From: JAAYDF01 sp964511155
Lineage (GTDB): Bacteria > Planctomycetota > Phycisphaerae > UBA1845 > PWPN01
Assembly (NCBI GenBank): GCA_964511155.1
Contig: CAZEEJ010000001.1
Coordinates: 1-64,000 of the forward strand
Length of the DNA stretch: 64,000 nucleotides
Direction: 5' to 3'
Below the pieces are notes generated by a model. The model made no database searches and was not told the DNA's origin. It was given only the letters and a program-made list of their open reading frames with translations. Below, one piece after another: positions 51,967-60,928 of the stretch (position 1 is the first letter of the stretch; each line of letters starts with the position of its first letter). The translations under genes and the position numbers were made by a program.

Positions 51967-53667
51967 CTATCGTTCCTGTGGTCCCGGCGGTGTGCGAAGC
52001 TGGCCGTAGAACACGTGGCGATCATACGTGCGGCCGGCTCCTTCGTAAGGGCAGTGGAACATGCCGCGGCTGCCGCTGTAAACCGGCAGGTCAACTTCGA
52101 TGCCTTGCAGCGCCACCTCCAGATACAGCAACGCCAGCGGCGTGATCGTGTCGAGCTGGCAGTACAGGTGATCCTTCGAGGGTACGAACAGGCCGTGATG
52201 AAACTGGCTGGCCAGCAGGTTGTCGCCGACCCGGCGGGCCAACTCCAGGTACGCCCGATTCCGCGTTCCCTGGGCCAGGTCCAGCAGGGCGAACACCAAC
52301 TCGGGGTCCGCGGCGTTGGTTTTGAGGTCGAGTTCGCCCGGCACGCCCGGCTCGGCCCCCAGATGACCCAAGCCCTGTAGCCGGGCGATCTCGCGGGTCA
52401 TGGCCCACATCTGCCGATCGCCGGTGAGCTTGTAGGCCAACGCATACGCCCAGAAGTGCACCGGGCTGGGATCGAGCCGCGTCAGCCACCGTTCCATGAC
52501 GTACCCCTCGCGTTTGAGGTCTGCCACAGTCAGCTCCGTGCCGTCGATCAGCATCCTTCGGAACTTGCCGTCGGACGGGTCGTACGCATGACGGGCGTAC
52601 GCGGCCAGATCGGCCAGGGCGAACAGCTTGAACTCTTCTCCGGCCGGCCCGAGTCGCTCCGCCAGCTTCAACTGGCAAACAGCCACGTTGCTGTACCGTT
52701 GGCCGTAGATGCTCATGACCGTCGCCTCGGTGAATCGTTCACCGAACTCCGCGCCAAACTGCCCGACCATTCGCCGCGTCTGCTCCTCACTGAAGTTGTC
52801 GCCGCCCAGGCCGGTCTCCGGATGGCACGCCTCGCGGTAACGCCGGGCCAGACGCTTCGCCCAGACCATCGGCTCCGGTTGCCCACCGAGCACCGACAAC
52901 ATCGCCGCGGCGTAGTACAGGTCGCTGCCGCTGTGGATGAACGTCAAGCCCTTGCCCACAAAGGGGATGGTCCCGCCCACGTAATTCTGCCCCCAGAGGT
53001 TCTCGATGATCGGCTCGTAGCTGCCGTGCCGGTTGAAGTCCAGGTTGGACCAGTCCAGGACATGGTTGGACCAGACGGCTTCGATGAACTTGCGCGTGGC
53101 CTGAGCGTCCACCTCCCACATCAGCTCGTAGAACGGATAGTGCCGTTTGAACTCGTGCTTGCCGGCTTGGCCGTTGGGGCGGCCCTCGCCGACCGGCTGG
53201 TGTGTGCGCAGATCCCAGGCCGCGTGTCCGCCCCAGTACAGGATGCCACACTCGTGCCGCAGATGGTCGAATGCGTAGCGCGTCGCCTCGACGGCCGCCT
53301 GCCGATATCGGGAATCACCGGTCAGACGGCTGACGACCACCAACGTGCGGAAAAGGTTCTGCTGACTCGCCAGATTGGACAGCACCCACTCCCGGGGCAT
53401 CTCCCAGCTCTCCGCGGACTTCTCCGGCAGCACCCAGACCACCGGTTCATGCGTGTCCACGTTGAGGCCGTCAACAAACAGCGGCGTTGGTCGGGGACCG
53501 TACTTGTCGCGGCCCAGGCGCAGGACGTTGTCGGCAAACGTCCGAACCGCGGGCAGATACCGTCCCGTCGGTCGATCCGCGACCTGCTCGCCCTTCAGCT
53601 CCGCCCCGAAGCTGCCCAGGATAACGCAGACTGCCAACCCGTAGCCCCAACGCTTCCCGTCGGCCAT
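51967..53667 (-). CDS. Secreted alpha/alpha-barrel protein, probable polysaccharide-active enzyme
   Basis: 566 residues. AAGGAGG lies before the ATG at 53667, which gives a signal peptide (GYGLAVCVILGSFGAELKG); the frame is open to 53889. The rest reads as an (alpha/alpha)n toroid: SNLASQQNLFRTLVVVSRLT, ECGILYWGGHAAWDLRTH, HYPFYELMWEVD, and near the C-terminus SKDHLYCQLDTITPLALLYL. It resembles pectate-lyase- or glucuronyl-hydrolase-like secreted proteins of Planctomycetota, but no catalytic residues could be assigned with confidence. Monocistronic; it converges on the toxin-antitoxin pair. Confidence 0.72.
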   Translation of the reverse strand: MADGKRWGYGLAVCVILGSFGAELKGEQVADRPTGRYLPAVRTFADNVLRLGRDKYGPRPTPLFVDGLNVDTHEPVVWVLPEKSAESWEMPREWVLSNLASQQNLFRTLVVVSRLTGDSRYRQAAVEATRYAFDHLRHECGILYWGGHAAWDLRTHQPVGEGRPNGQAGKHEFKRHYPFYELMWEVDAQATRKFIEAVWSNHVLDWSNLDFNRHGSYEPIIENLWGQNYVGGTIPFVGKGLTFIHSGSDLYYAAAMLSVLGGQPEPMVWAKRLARRYREACHPETGLGGDNFSEEQTRRMVGQFGAEFGERFTEATVMSIYGQRYSNVAVCQLKLAERLGPAGEEFKLFALADLAAYARHAYDPSDGKFRRMLIDGTELTVADLKREGYVMERWLTRLDPSPVHFWAYALAYKLTGDRQMWAMTREIARLQGLGHLGAEPGVPGELDLKTNAADPELVFALLDLAQGTRNRAYLELARRVGDNLLASQFHHGLFVPSKDHLYCQLDTITPLALLYLEVALQGIEVDLPVYSGSRGMFHCPYEGAGRTYDRHVFYGQLRTPPGPQER

Positions 53668-53798
53668 GATGCAGCCCTCCTTTGTCGAATAGTGGCGTGC
53701 CATGGTGCGAATCGACTCGCGGCAGTATAGGACCCCGTCCCGACGGAGATCAAGATGGGCGGACCCTGACGCCACCGCACGAGCGTGCAACAACCGCC

Positions 53799-53820
53799 GC
53801 CGCTTGCGGCTTCGCACGGC
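53799..53820. repeat. Dispersed repeat P7
   Basis: GCCGCTTGCGGCTTCGCACG then GC, between two divergent genes. Confidence 0.7.
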
Positions 53821-53850
53821 AGCGAGAGAACTCGCCGCGTGGCGGCTCTG

Positions 53851-53880
53851 TTGTGAGCTTCGAGCATCCGCCTCTATAAT
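53851..53880 (+). promoter_or_regulatory. Sigma-70-type promoter for the second adaptor gene
   Basis: TTGTGA, 18 bases, TATAAT; expected transcription start near 53887, 38 bases before the ATG at 53925. Confidence 0.5.
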
Positions 53881-53924
53881 GCCCGACACCCCGGCCGCAG
53901 GGGGGGTACAGCCAGAGAGGCTTC

Positions 53925-55163
53925 ATGCGTCGCAAGCTCGTTGTTTCCCTGATCCTGATCGTCGTTTGCCTGCTCGTCGGCGCCGGCGTCGCGTCGCTGC
54001 TCATTACCAACGCGCCCCAGCCGGCCCAGGTCGACGTCAGTCGCCCGCCGCTCCTGGTGCGGACCGTTCGGATCGAGCCGGTTACGGTGGTGGAGCCGAT
54101 CGAGGGCTTCGGTACCGCCCGGGCCCATCAGGCCGTGCGCCTCTCCGCCCAGGCCGCCGACGAGATCATTGAGATGGCCGACGGGCTCAAGGTCGGCGCC
54201 CACGTCACCGCCGGCCAGGTGCTGGTCCGCATCAACGACGCCGAGTACCGGCAAATCCTCGCCCGGACCGAGAGTCTGCTGGCTGCCGCGGAGGCTGAGC
54301 TGCGACAACTCGACGTCGAGGTGACCAACCTCGACCAGTTGCTCGGGCCCGCCCAGCGCGAGCTGGCCAGCGCCCAGTGGGAATATGACAAGGTACGCGA
54401 GCTTCGCGAGCAGGGGGCCGCCCCCCAGCGCGAATACGAGAAGGCGGTCCTGACCTTCGAGCAGACCCGCCGCATGGTCCAGAACCTGGAGAACCAGAAG
54501 GCCCTGATCCCCGCCCAGCGGGCCCGGCTCGAGGCCGCCCGAGCGGACCACCAGGCCGCGGTGGCCATCGCCAAACTGGACGTGGATCGCTGCACCGTCC
54601 GTGCACCGTTCGACGGCCGGGTCGCCGAGCGGATGGTCGAGGTCGGCGAGCGCGTGCAGCGCGGTACCCACCTGCTTACCCTCCTGGACCCGCGCCTCAT
54701 CGAGGTGCCCGTGCAGTTGCCGGTTTCCGTGCTCTCGCGGGTTGCGGTGGGGGCCCCCTGTTCGCTGACCACCCCTGCCGTGGCCGACGTGACCTGGCAG
54801 GGCCACGTCAAGCGCATCGCTCCGGCTGCCGACGAGTTGACCCGTACCTTCGAGTTGTTCGTCGAGGTGGACAACGCCGGCCAGCCTCGCGAACTTGTGC
54901 CGGGCTTCTTCGTGCACGCAAGCATTCAAGGCCCCACGCTGCACGACGTGCTCGTCATCCCCCGCGGCAGCATCCAGCAGGGCCACGTCTTCATCTGCCG
55001 CGACGGGCAGGCCCAGCGCCGCCAGGTCCAGGTCTCCAGGTTCCTCTCCGACCAGGCCGTGGTGACCGGCCTGACCCCGGGCGATCGGGTCATCACCAGC
55101 AACCTCGACGCCCTCTACGAGGGCCTCAAAGTACGAATCGACCTGACGCAGGTGAGCGAGTGA
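53925..55163 (+). CDS. RND-type membrane-fusion protein (adaptor)
   Basis: 412 residues. Membrane anchor or signal (LVVSLILIVVCLLVGAGVAS), lipoyl-like half (LKVGAHVTAGQVLVRINDAE), a long alpha-hairpin coiled coil (about 105-215, LLAAAEAELRQLDVEV... VAIAKLDVDRCTV), second lipoyl half (CTVRAPFDGRVAERMVEVGE), beta-barrel, and MP domain (PGDRVITSNLDALYEGLKV). This is the full adaptor of a tripartite efflux pump, but no RND transporter follows; the next gene is an M16 protease. GAGAGG lies nine bases before the ATG. The stop codon lies within octanucleotide array 3. Confidence 0.88.
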   Translation: MRRKLVVSLILIVVCLLVGAGVASLLITNAPQPAQVDVSRPPLLVRTVRIEPVTVVEPIEGFGTARAHQAVRLSAQAADEIIEMADGLKVGAHVTAGQVLVRINDAEYRQILARTESLLAAAEAELRQLDVEVTNLDQLLGPAQRELASAQWEYDKVRELREQGAAPQREYEKAVLTFEQTRRMVQNLENQKALIPAQRARLEAARADHQAAVAIAKLDVDRCTVRAPFDGRVAERMVEVGERVQRGTHLLTLLDPRLIEVPVQLPVSVLSRVAVGAPCSLTTPAVADVTWQGHVKRIAPAADELTRTFELFVEVDNAGQPRELVPGFFVHASIQGPTLHDVLVIPRGSIQQGHVFICRDGQAQRRQVQVSRFLSDQAVVTGLTPGDRVITSNLDALYEGLKVRIDLTQVSE

Positions 55164-55239
55164 GCAAGTCAGCGAGTCAGCGAGTGAGCGAGTGAGCAAG
55201 TCAGCGAGTGAGCAAGTGAGCGAGTCAGCAAGTGAGCGT
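55152..55239. repeat. Octanucleotide tandem array 3
   Basis: About eleven units GT(G/C)AGC(G/A)A. The array begins before the stop codon of the adaptor gene, so VSE-stop is encoded by repeat units. A diverged P8 copy follows at 55287-55309, the same order as arrays 1 and 2. Confidence 0.9.
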
Positions 55240-55350
55240 TGTTCCCAGAGAGTCACATGCCTGCTTCGCGAGCAAAGTCCGCGACCGGTTTACCTCTTCG
55301 CGACGTAACGGCACTGGGCGTCCGCACCCCGATCGCATACAATCCGCATC

Positions 55351-58086
55351 ATGAACCGACTCAGTGCATTCTGCGCCCTCGTGCTTTTCTGTCTTACCGG
55401 AGTGACCCTTGCCATGGAAGAAGCGCCGACCGCCTGGCAATTCAGCGACGATCGGCTGGACAACGGCCTGCGCGTGCTGACCCTCCAGGACCGCCGCGTC
55501 CCCATCGTCAGCGTGCAGGTCTGGTACCACGTCGGCAGCAAGGACGAAGACCCCGAGCGCCAGGGCTTCGCCCACATGTTCGAGCACATGATGTTCCGCG
55601 GCTCGGATCGTATCGGCCCGCAGGACCACTTCCGCTACCTTCAACAGGTCGGCGCCCGAGTCAACGGATACACCAGCTTCGACCAGACCGTCTACTGGGA
55701 GACACTCCCCGCCGCCCACCTCGACCTGGCCCTCTGGCTCGAGGCCGAGCGCATGGGCCGCCTGCGTATCGACGAGGAGTACTTCGCCGCCGAACGCGAG
55801 GTGGTCAAGGAAGAACTCCGCATGAGGGTGCTCAACCGCCCCTACGGGTCCCTGCGCGAAGAAATCCACAAGGCGGCCTTCATTGAGCATCCCTACCGCT
55901 GGACGCCGATCGGCCGGCTCGATCACCTCAACGAGGCGACGGTCGACGAGTTGCGCGCGTTCTTCAAAACCTACTACACACCCAACAACGCCACGCTGGT
56001 CGTGGTTGGCGACGTGACCCCGCAGGAGGTCCTGGCCAAGGCCCGGCAATACCTCGGCAGCGTACCCCGCGGCCCCCAGCCGCCGCGCGTAACCGTCGCC
56101 GAGCCGCCGTTCGCCGGTCCTAGGACGGTCGAGCTGACCGACAAAGCCCCATCGCCGCTGGCCGCGTGCATCTTCCATGGCCCGTCGGCACGCGACGAAG
56201 AGTCGATTGTCGCCGACGTGCTCGCCCGCATCCTGGGCAGCGGCCAGAGCAGCCGCCTCTATCGCGGGCTCGTGCAGGGCCGGCGCATCGCGGTGAACGC
56301 CTCCGCCTATGCCCGCCCCCTCGAACAGGCCGGCCTGGTGGTCCTCTCCGCAACGCTCAAACCCGACGTCTCCGCCGAGGCCGGCGAGCAGGCCTTGACC
56401 GAAGAAATCCAGCGGCTGATCGACGACGGCCTCGACGACGGCGAAGTGGACAAGGCCCGCAACCAGGCCCTCGCCGCTTATGTCCGGGCCAGCGAGACGG
56501 TGCAGGACCGCGCCACGCAACTCGGCTACGCTGCCGTGGTGCTCGACGATGCCCACCGCGTCAACATTGACCTGCTGCGATTGCGGGCCGTGACCGCGGA
56601 CCAGGTCATGGCTGCGGCCCGGCGAATCCTGACCGACCGCAACCGCCTCAGCGTCCTGGTCCGGCCCGATCCGAACGCCCGCACCGGCGAGGCGGTGTCC
56701 GATAAGTCCGAAACCCAGGCCGAGCCCGTCCCCGATCTGCCCCGGCCCGCCGACATGCCCACCGGCGACCTCGCCCGCGCGGCTGAAATACCGCTGCCCG
56801 TCGTGCACCGCCTGGACAACGGCCTGCGCGTCATGGTGGTTCGCGACCCGGCCACGCCCGCGGTTACCGTGACCTATGCGGTCCTCGGCGGTTCGGCGGC
56901 CGATCCCGCCGACCAGGCGGGCCTCGCCCAAGTCACCGCCCACACGCTGCGCCGCGGGACCGGTCGGTACAGCGGCGATGAGCTGGCCGAATTGCTCGAT
57001 CGCCACGGCATGTCCCTCTCCGAGACCGCCGACTACGAAGACCTGACCGTCTCCCTGTGGATGCTCAGCGACCACCGCGATCTCGGCGTCGATCTGCTGG
57101 CGGAGATGGTCCGCCGACCGATCTTCCCGCAGGAAGAAATCGCCAATTATGTCGCGCGCTCGCGGGCCGCCCGGGCCATCGACGAGAAAGATCCATCGAC
57201 CATCGCCACGCGCACGCTGCTCGGCGAGGTCTTCGGCGATCACTACCTGGCTCGGCCGGTCGACGGCACCTCGCAATCGCTGGCCGGCATCACCCGCGAA
57301 GCCGTCGCCACGTTCCACGAGCACCGCTTCGTCCCTGAGTCTGCCTGCCTGATGTTCGCCGGTGACATCACCGTTGAGCAGGCCATGAAGCTGGCCGGGC
57401 GGCACTTCGGTGATTGGGCCGGTCGCCCACCGGCTCTTGTGTCTCCACTGGTGCCGCCGACCAAGCCCAGCCAGATCACCCTCGTGCCTCAGGCCGGTGC
57501 CCTGCAGAGCGAGATCCGCGTCGGGCAGGTGGTATCCCTGAACCGTCGCGACCCGGATTATGCCGCCGCCCGCCTGCTGAGCCATCTCTTCGGCGGGTCC
57601 TTCAGCAGCCGGCTCAACCGCGTCCTTCGGATCGAGCGGGGCTTGACCTATGGCGCCCGCGGTTACTTCGACGTGAAGCGCGAGGCCGCTCTCCTGCGGA
57701 TCCATACCTTCACCCGTACCGACCGCACCGCCGAGGCCGTCCGCACCATCATCGAGGAGGTGGAGCGGCTCGGTCAGGTCGAGGTCACTGCCGAAGAACT
57801 GGCCGCCGCCCGGGACACGCTCATCGGCAGCTTCCAGGTCGAGCTGGAGACGCCCGCCCGCATCGCCGCCATGCACTGGAACCTCATGGTCTGGGACCTG
57901 CCGCCCACCTGGTACACGCAGCACTTGGCCGCCATCGCCGCCGTCCGCACCCCCGCCGAACTGACCGCCATCGCCGCTCGCCTCATCGCCCCGCAGCGGC
58001 TGGCGATCATCGTCGTCGGCGACGCCGCCGAACTGGCCCCGGCACTTGGGGAGATCGCCCATGTCCAGGAGTCGAAAAGCGATTGA
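55351..58086 (+). CDS. M16-family zinc peptidase, two-domain
   Basis: 911 residues: signal peptide (AFCALVLFCLTGVTLAME), then two homologous M16 halves. The first has the inverted zinc motif HMFEH (residues 75-79) with downstream Glu in AEREVVKEELR. The second (from about 475, LDNGLRVMVVRDPATPAVTV) has TAHTLRRGTG where the zinc motif would be, so it is the inactive half. This matches pitrilysin-like, periplasmic or exported processing proteases of bacteria. A TACAAT box lies seven bases before the ATG and no Shine-Dalgarno is visible, so the message may be leaderless. Confidence 0.92.
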   Translation: MNRLSAFCALVLFCLTGVTLAMEEAPTAWQFSDDRLDNGLRVLTLQDRRVPIVSVQVWYHVGSKDEDPERQGFAHMFEHMMFRGSDRIGPQDHFRYLQQVGARVNGYTSFDQTVYWETLPAAHLDLALWLEAERMGRLRIDEEYFAAEREVVKEELRMRVLNRPYGSLREEIHKAAFIEHPYRWTPIGRLDHLNEATVDELRAFFKTYYTPNNATLVVVGDVTPQEVLAKARQYLGSVPRGPQPPRVTVAEPPFAGPRTVELTDKAPSPLAACIFHGPSARDEESIVADVLARILGSGQSSRLYRGLVQGRRIAVNASAYARPLEQAGLVVLSATLKPDVSAEAGEQALTEEIQRLIDDGLDDGEVDKARNQALAAYVRASETVQDRATQLGYAAVVLDDAHRVNIDLLRLRAVTADQVMAAARRILTDRNRLSVLVRPDPNARTGEAVSDKSETQAEPVPDLPRPADMPTGDLARAAEIPLPVVHRLDNGLRVMVVRDPATPAVTVTYAVLGGSAADPADQAGLAQVTAHTLRRGTGRYSGDELAELLDRHGMSLSETADYEDLTVSLWMLSDHRDLGVDLLAEMVRRPIFPQEEIANYVARSRAARAIDEKDPSTIATRTLLGEVFGDHYLARPVDGTSQSLAGITREAVATFHEHRFVPESACLMFAGDITVEQAMKLAGRHFGDWAGRPPALVSPLVPPTKPSQITLVPQAGALQSEIRVGQVVSLNRRDPDYAAARLLSHLFGGSFSSRLNRVLRIERGLTYGARGYFDVKREAALLRIHTFTRTDRTAEAVRTIIEEVERLGQVEVTAEELAAARDTLIGSFQVELETPARIAAMHWNLMVWDLPPTWYTQHLAAIAAVRTPAELTAIAARLIAPQRLAIIVVGDAAELAPALGEIAHVQESKSD

Positions 58087-58241
58087 ACGCTTCGATCGGC
58101 ATGTGATACGATGTTCCAGTGGGCCGACGCATCGGAGTGCACAGCCTGGATTTCGCCCGCCACCCAAGGAGTGAGGAACCGCCGATGGACGCCGATAAAC
58201 GCCGATGTTTGTCAGAAAAGAAAGATAATACCGCCTGGTAT

Positions 58242-58307
58242 TGCCGGTGAGGATGCGGGTCTGTGCCGGTGAGGATGCGAGCGTGTGTTGGTGAGCGTGC
58301 GAGCCTG
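58242..58307. repeat. 22-bp tandem repeat, three copies
   Basis: TGCCGGTGAGGATGCGGGTC-type units at 58242, 58264 and 58286, the last diverged. The 370-bp space 58087-58456 also contains hairpins (GCCCAGGCC-GAA-GGCCTGGG near 58324) and no gene. Confidence 0.75.
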
Positions 58308-58456
58308 AAGGGCTCGTTCTGTCAGCCCAGGCCGAAGGCCTGGGAACCGGACAACACCGCTCGGCCCGGCCCTGAAGGGGCCGTTCATGCTTCGGCGAAT
58401 CGCTGATACGGGTTGGCAGCATGATGCTGCACGATTGTGCAAACAAGAGGTGCGTG

Positions 58457-58745
58457 ATGGGCGACCTGCCCGAACGATTCAGACGAGAGTTGCTGCACGT
58501 GGTCGCCCAGCGCCCGGAGGTGCGGCGGGTGATCCTGTACGGCTCGCGGGCGCGCGGTGATGCCCACGACCGCTCGGACATCGATCTGGCCATCGAGGCC
58601 CCGGAGGCCACGGGTGGCCAGTACGCGGACCTGGCCCTCTTTCTCNNNNNNNNNNCTGAAGGAACGGATTCTGGCCGAAGGACAGGTGATTTATGAGCGA
58701 GGACTCAGTAACGCGCAGCCTGACCAGCCTGGGCAATTCTCTTGA
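58457..58745 (+). CDS. MNT-type nucleotidyltransferase antitoxin (interrupted by gap)
   Basis: Visible as 63 codons before the gap and about 29 after it. AGAGGTG precedes the ATG at 58457. The minimal nucleotidyltransferase motif ILYGSRARGDAHDRSDIDLA (GS...DxD) is intact; the segment after the gap (LKERILAEGQVIYER) is the typical C-terminus. The two sides are in different frames when the ten N are counted, because the gap length is arbitrary. It overlaps the HEPN gene start by 53 bp. In MNT-HEPN modules this protein AMPylates or blocks the HEPN RNase toxin. Confidence 0.8.
58646..58655. other. Assembly gap (10 N)
   Basis: Ten N within the MNT gene. The frame shift across it shows the real length is not a multiple compatible with ten bases. 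Confidence 0.95.
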
Positions 58746-59100
58746 GCGATTGCGCGAGGCGTTGGCGGAGCCCCAGACCAATCCCCTTGCGGTTGACGGG
58801 ACCATCCAGCGTTTCGAGTTCGTGATCGAGCTGTACTGGAAGGCTTTCAAACGCCTGTTGGCCGTCGAGAAGATCCAGGCGCACACGCCGCGAGAGTGCG
58901 TGAAAAAGGCCTACCAGGCGAAATGGATCTCGGATGAGGCCATTTGGCTGAATATGCTCGAAGATCGGAACCGGAGTTCACACGTGTATAACGAGGCGGG
59001 GGCGATGGAGATCTACACCAACATCCGGAGATATCAACCGGTGTTGGACGATACCTACCGCCTGCTGTGCGACCTTCACGGCCAAACAAGAAACGGATGA
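58693..59100 (+). CDS. HEPN-domain (HI0074-type) nucleotidyltransferase partner toxin
   Basis: 135 residues, all-helical. Opens SLTSLGNSLERLREAL, has TIQRFEFVIELYWKAFKRLL, and contains RNRSSHVY, the Rx4-6H active-site motif of HEPN ribonucleases. With the MNT gene just before it, it forms an MNT-HEPN toxin-antitoxin pair. Its stop overlaps the start of the amidohydrolase gene (ATGA), which is unusual: the enzyme may be co-regulated with the module. Confidence 0.87.
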   Translation: MSEDSVTRSLTSLGNSLERLREALAEPQTNPLAVDGTIQRFEFVIELYWKAFKRLLAVEKIQAHTPRECVKKAYQAKWISDEAIWLNMLEDRNRSSHVYNEAGAMEIYTNIRRYQPVLDDTYRLLCDLHGQTRNG

Positions 59101-60314
59101 ACGATATGCCTATTCCGAGAATCAGACGGGCACGCTTGCGCGGACAGGATGGCCCGTGCGTGCTGGAACTCAAGGATGACCGAATCGCATCGGTGACGCC
59201 GGAGCAGGATTCGCCGCTGGCCGACGGAGAGCTGGACGCCACCGGCGGGCTGGTGCTGCCCAGCTTCATCGACTTGCACCTGAATCTCGACCTGGCCTAC
59301 TCGCTCGATCTGGTGCCGCCCAACCAGAGCGGCACACTGGTCGAGGCCATCGGGCTGTATGCCGCGGCCAAGGAGAGCTTTACCCCCGCCAGCGTCTGCG
59401 AACGGGCCGTGCGGGCCATCGAGGATGAAATCGGGTTCGGCACGGGTGCCATCCGCAACCACGTCGACGTCGGCCAGACCGCGGGTCTGCGCCTGTGTGA
59501 AGGCGTGCTCGCCGCCCGCGAGAAAACCAAAGACCGCATCGACATTCAGATTGTGACCTTCCCGCAGGACGGCGTGATCCGTGACGCGGGAGCCATCGAC
59601 CGCATGCGCGAGGCCATGCGCATGGGTTGCGACCTCGTCGGCGGCATCGCCCACTACGAACGAACCCCGACCGACAGCCAACGGCAGATCGAGCTGCTCT
59701 TCGATCTGGCCGAGGAGTTCGACGCGGATATCGACTGCCACATCGACGAGACCGATTCGCCCGAGTCACGCTGCGTGGAGTACCTCGCGGCCGAGACGAT
59801 CAAACGCGGCTGGCAGGGGCGGGTGACCGCCTCGCACGTCTGCGCCCTGGCTGGCTACGAGCCGGTGCACGCCGCCAAGGTCATCGGCCTCCTGGCCGAA
59901 GCCCGGGTGCACGTGGTGACCAACCCCGGCGTAAACCTCCACCTGCAGGGGCGATTCGACACCTACCCCAAGCGGCGGGGCCTTACCCGGGTGCGTGAGC
60001 TGATGGCCGCGGGGGTCAACGTCTCGGCCGGCCAGGATTGCATCAAGGATCCGTTCTATCCGCTGGGCACCGGGCAGATGCTCGAAGTCGCCCACCTGCT
60101 CGCCCACGCCGACCACCTGTCGTCGCCCAGCCAGCTCGAGCAGGTCATGGATGCCGTCACCGTCAATCCCGCCCGGTCCATGCACCGCACGGACTACGGC
60201 GTGGAGCCGGGTTGCCGCGCGGACCTGGTCGTCCTGCCCGTCGAGAGTGTGCACGAGGCGATCCGCTGCCGCCCGCGCCCGACCGCCGTGCTCAAGGCCG
60301 GCCGGCGCATGTGA
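59097..60314 (+). CDS. CodA-like amidohydrolase with altered metal site
   Basis: 405 residues, similar throughout to cytosine deaminase CodA: NQSGTLVEAIGLYAAAKES, RNHVDVG, FPQDGVIRDAGA, QGRFDTYPKRRGLTRV, KDPFYPLGTGQM. Metal and catalytic positions His215, Glu218 (DCHIDETD), His247 (ASHVCAL) and Asp314 (AGQDCIKDP) are kept, but the first metal motif, HxH in CodA, reads His61-Leu62-Asn63 (LHLNLDLAYS). It may deaminate a different base, use different metal geometry, or be inactive. Start at 59097 overlaps the HEPN stop; a second ATG follows at 59106. Probably cytosolic. Confidence 0.82.
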   Translation: MNDMPIPRIRRARLRGQDGPCVLELKDDRIASVTPEQDSPLADGELDATGGLVLPSFIDLHLNLDLAYSLDLVPPNQSGTLVEAIGLYAAAKESFTPASVCERAVRAIEDEIGFGTGAIRNHVDVGQTAGLRLCEGVLAAREKTKDRIDIQIVTFPQDGVIRDAGAIDRMREAMRMGCDLVGGIAHYERTPTDSQRQIELLFDLAEEFDADIDCHIDETDSPESRCVEYLAAETIKRGWQGRVTASHVCALAGYEPVHAAKVIGLLAEARVHVVTNPGVNLHLQGRFDTYPKRRGLTRVRELMAAGVNVSAGQDCIKDPFYPLGTGQMLEVAHLLAHADHLSSPSQLEQVMDAVTVNPARSMHRTDYGVEPGCRADLVVLPVESVHEAIRCRPRPTAVLKAGRRM

Positions 60315-60351
60315 TCCTCATCGCCGTGGAATCTTCGTGTGCGTGGAACCT

Positions 60352-60639
60352 TCAGACCCGGCTTGCCTCTTCGCGACCTTTGTGCGCCAACTCTCGCGAA
60401 GCGGGTAGCCTCTCCGCCGCCCGCGGTGGGGCGGCAAGCTCGTACTCGTCGAGGCCCTCGTTGAGCCAGCGGAGGATGTCGTCTTCCGTCGGCGGTGAGG
60501 TTTTCGCTTCGTAGGGCGCGACACGGAACGACTGCTGGCAACGGGCACACCGTGCTGCGTGACCGAGCGCCCCGCTGGGCACGAGATACTTCGTGTGGCA
60601 GTGAGGGCATCGCGTTTTGATCTTCACCTCAGTGGCCAT
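60352..60639 (-). CDS. MJ0042-type zinc-ribbon protein
   Basis: 95 residues. N-terminal zinc ribbon CPHCHTKYLVPSGALGHAAR then CARC, the MJ0042/zinc-finger-like motif; the remainder is acidic and polar (PTEDDILRWLNEGLDEYEL). The last residues, REEASRV, are encoded by a dispersed P8 repeat (60360-60375), so the natural C-terminus may have been replaced by repeat sequence. Function unknown; such proteins are frequent in Planctomycetota. It converges on the amidohydrolase. Confidence 0.65.
   Translation of the reverse strand: MATEVKIKTRCPHCHTKYLVPSGALGHAARCARCQQSFRVAPYEAKTSPPTEDDILRWLNEGLDEYELAAPPRAAERLPASRELAHKGREEASRV
60360..60375. repeat. Dispersed repeat P8 (partial), inside a coding end
   Basis: GGCTTGCCTCTTCGCG. 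Read leftward it encodes the last residues of the zinc-ribbon protein. Confidence 0.7.
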
Positions 60640-60928
60640 GATCGACCTCCGGGCGATATCTGGGTCCTTCCTCGTCGCGCGCAGAATGCCTCCTCCGGCC
60701 GCTTCATGCGCTGGTCCGACACCGCGGACTGGCGGAAGGAAGGACGGTTACAAGGCCGATTGGGTCTCTCCGCGTTCGCTCCAATCGGCGGCTGATGCCT
60801 TCACTTAATCATAGGCTGGTGGCGGGCCCGATTTCTACCGCCCGGTGCCTGCACCACGCCGCGGCCGATCTGTCAGCGGCCCCGGGTGCGATGCGGCGAG
60901 ATGAGGGTTCCGCCACGCTCCTTAGCCG

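Noticed and set aside
55225..58611. Very long leftward open frame opposite the M16 protease gene
   Set aside because: Antisense shadow of a high-GC gene: repetitive Gly/His/Val/Gln composition, no family, while the opposite strand encodes a full M16 protease with signal peptide and zinc motif.
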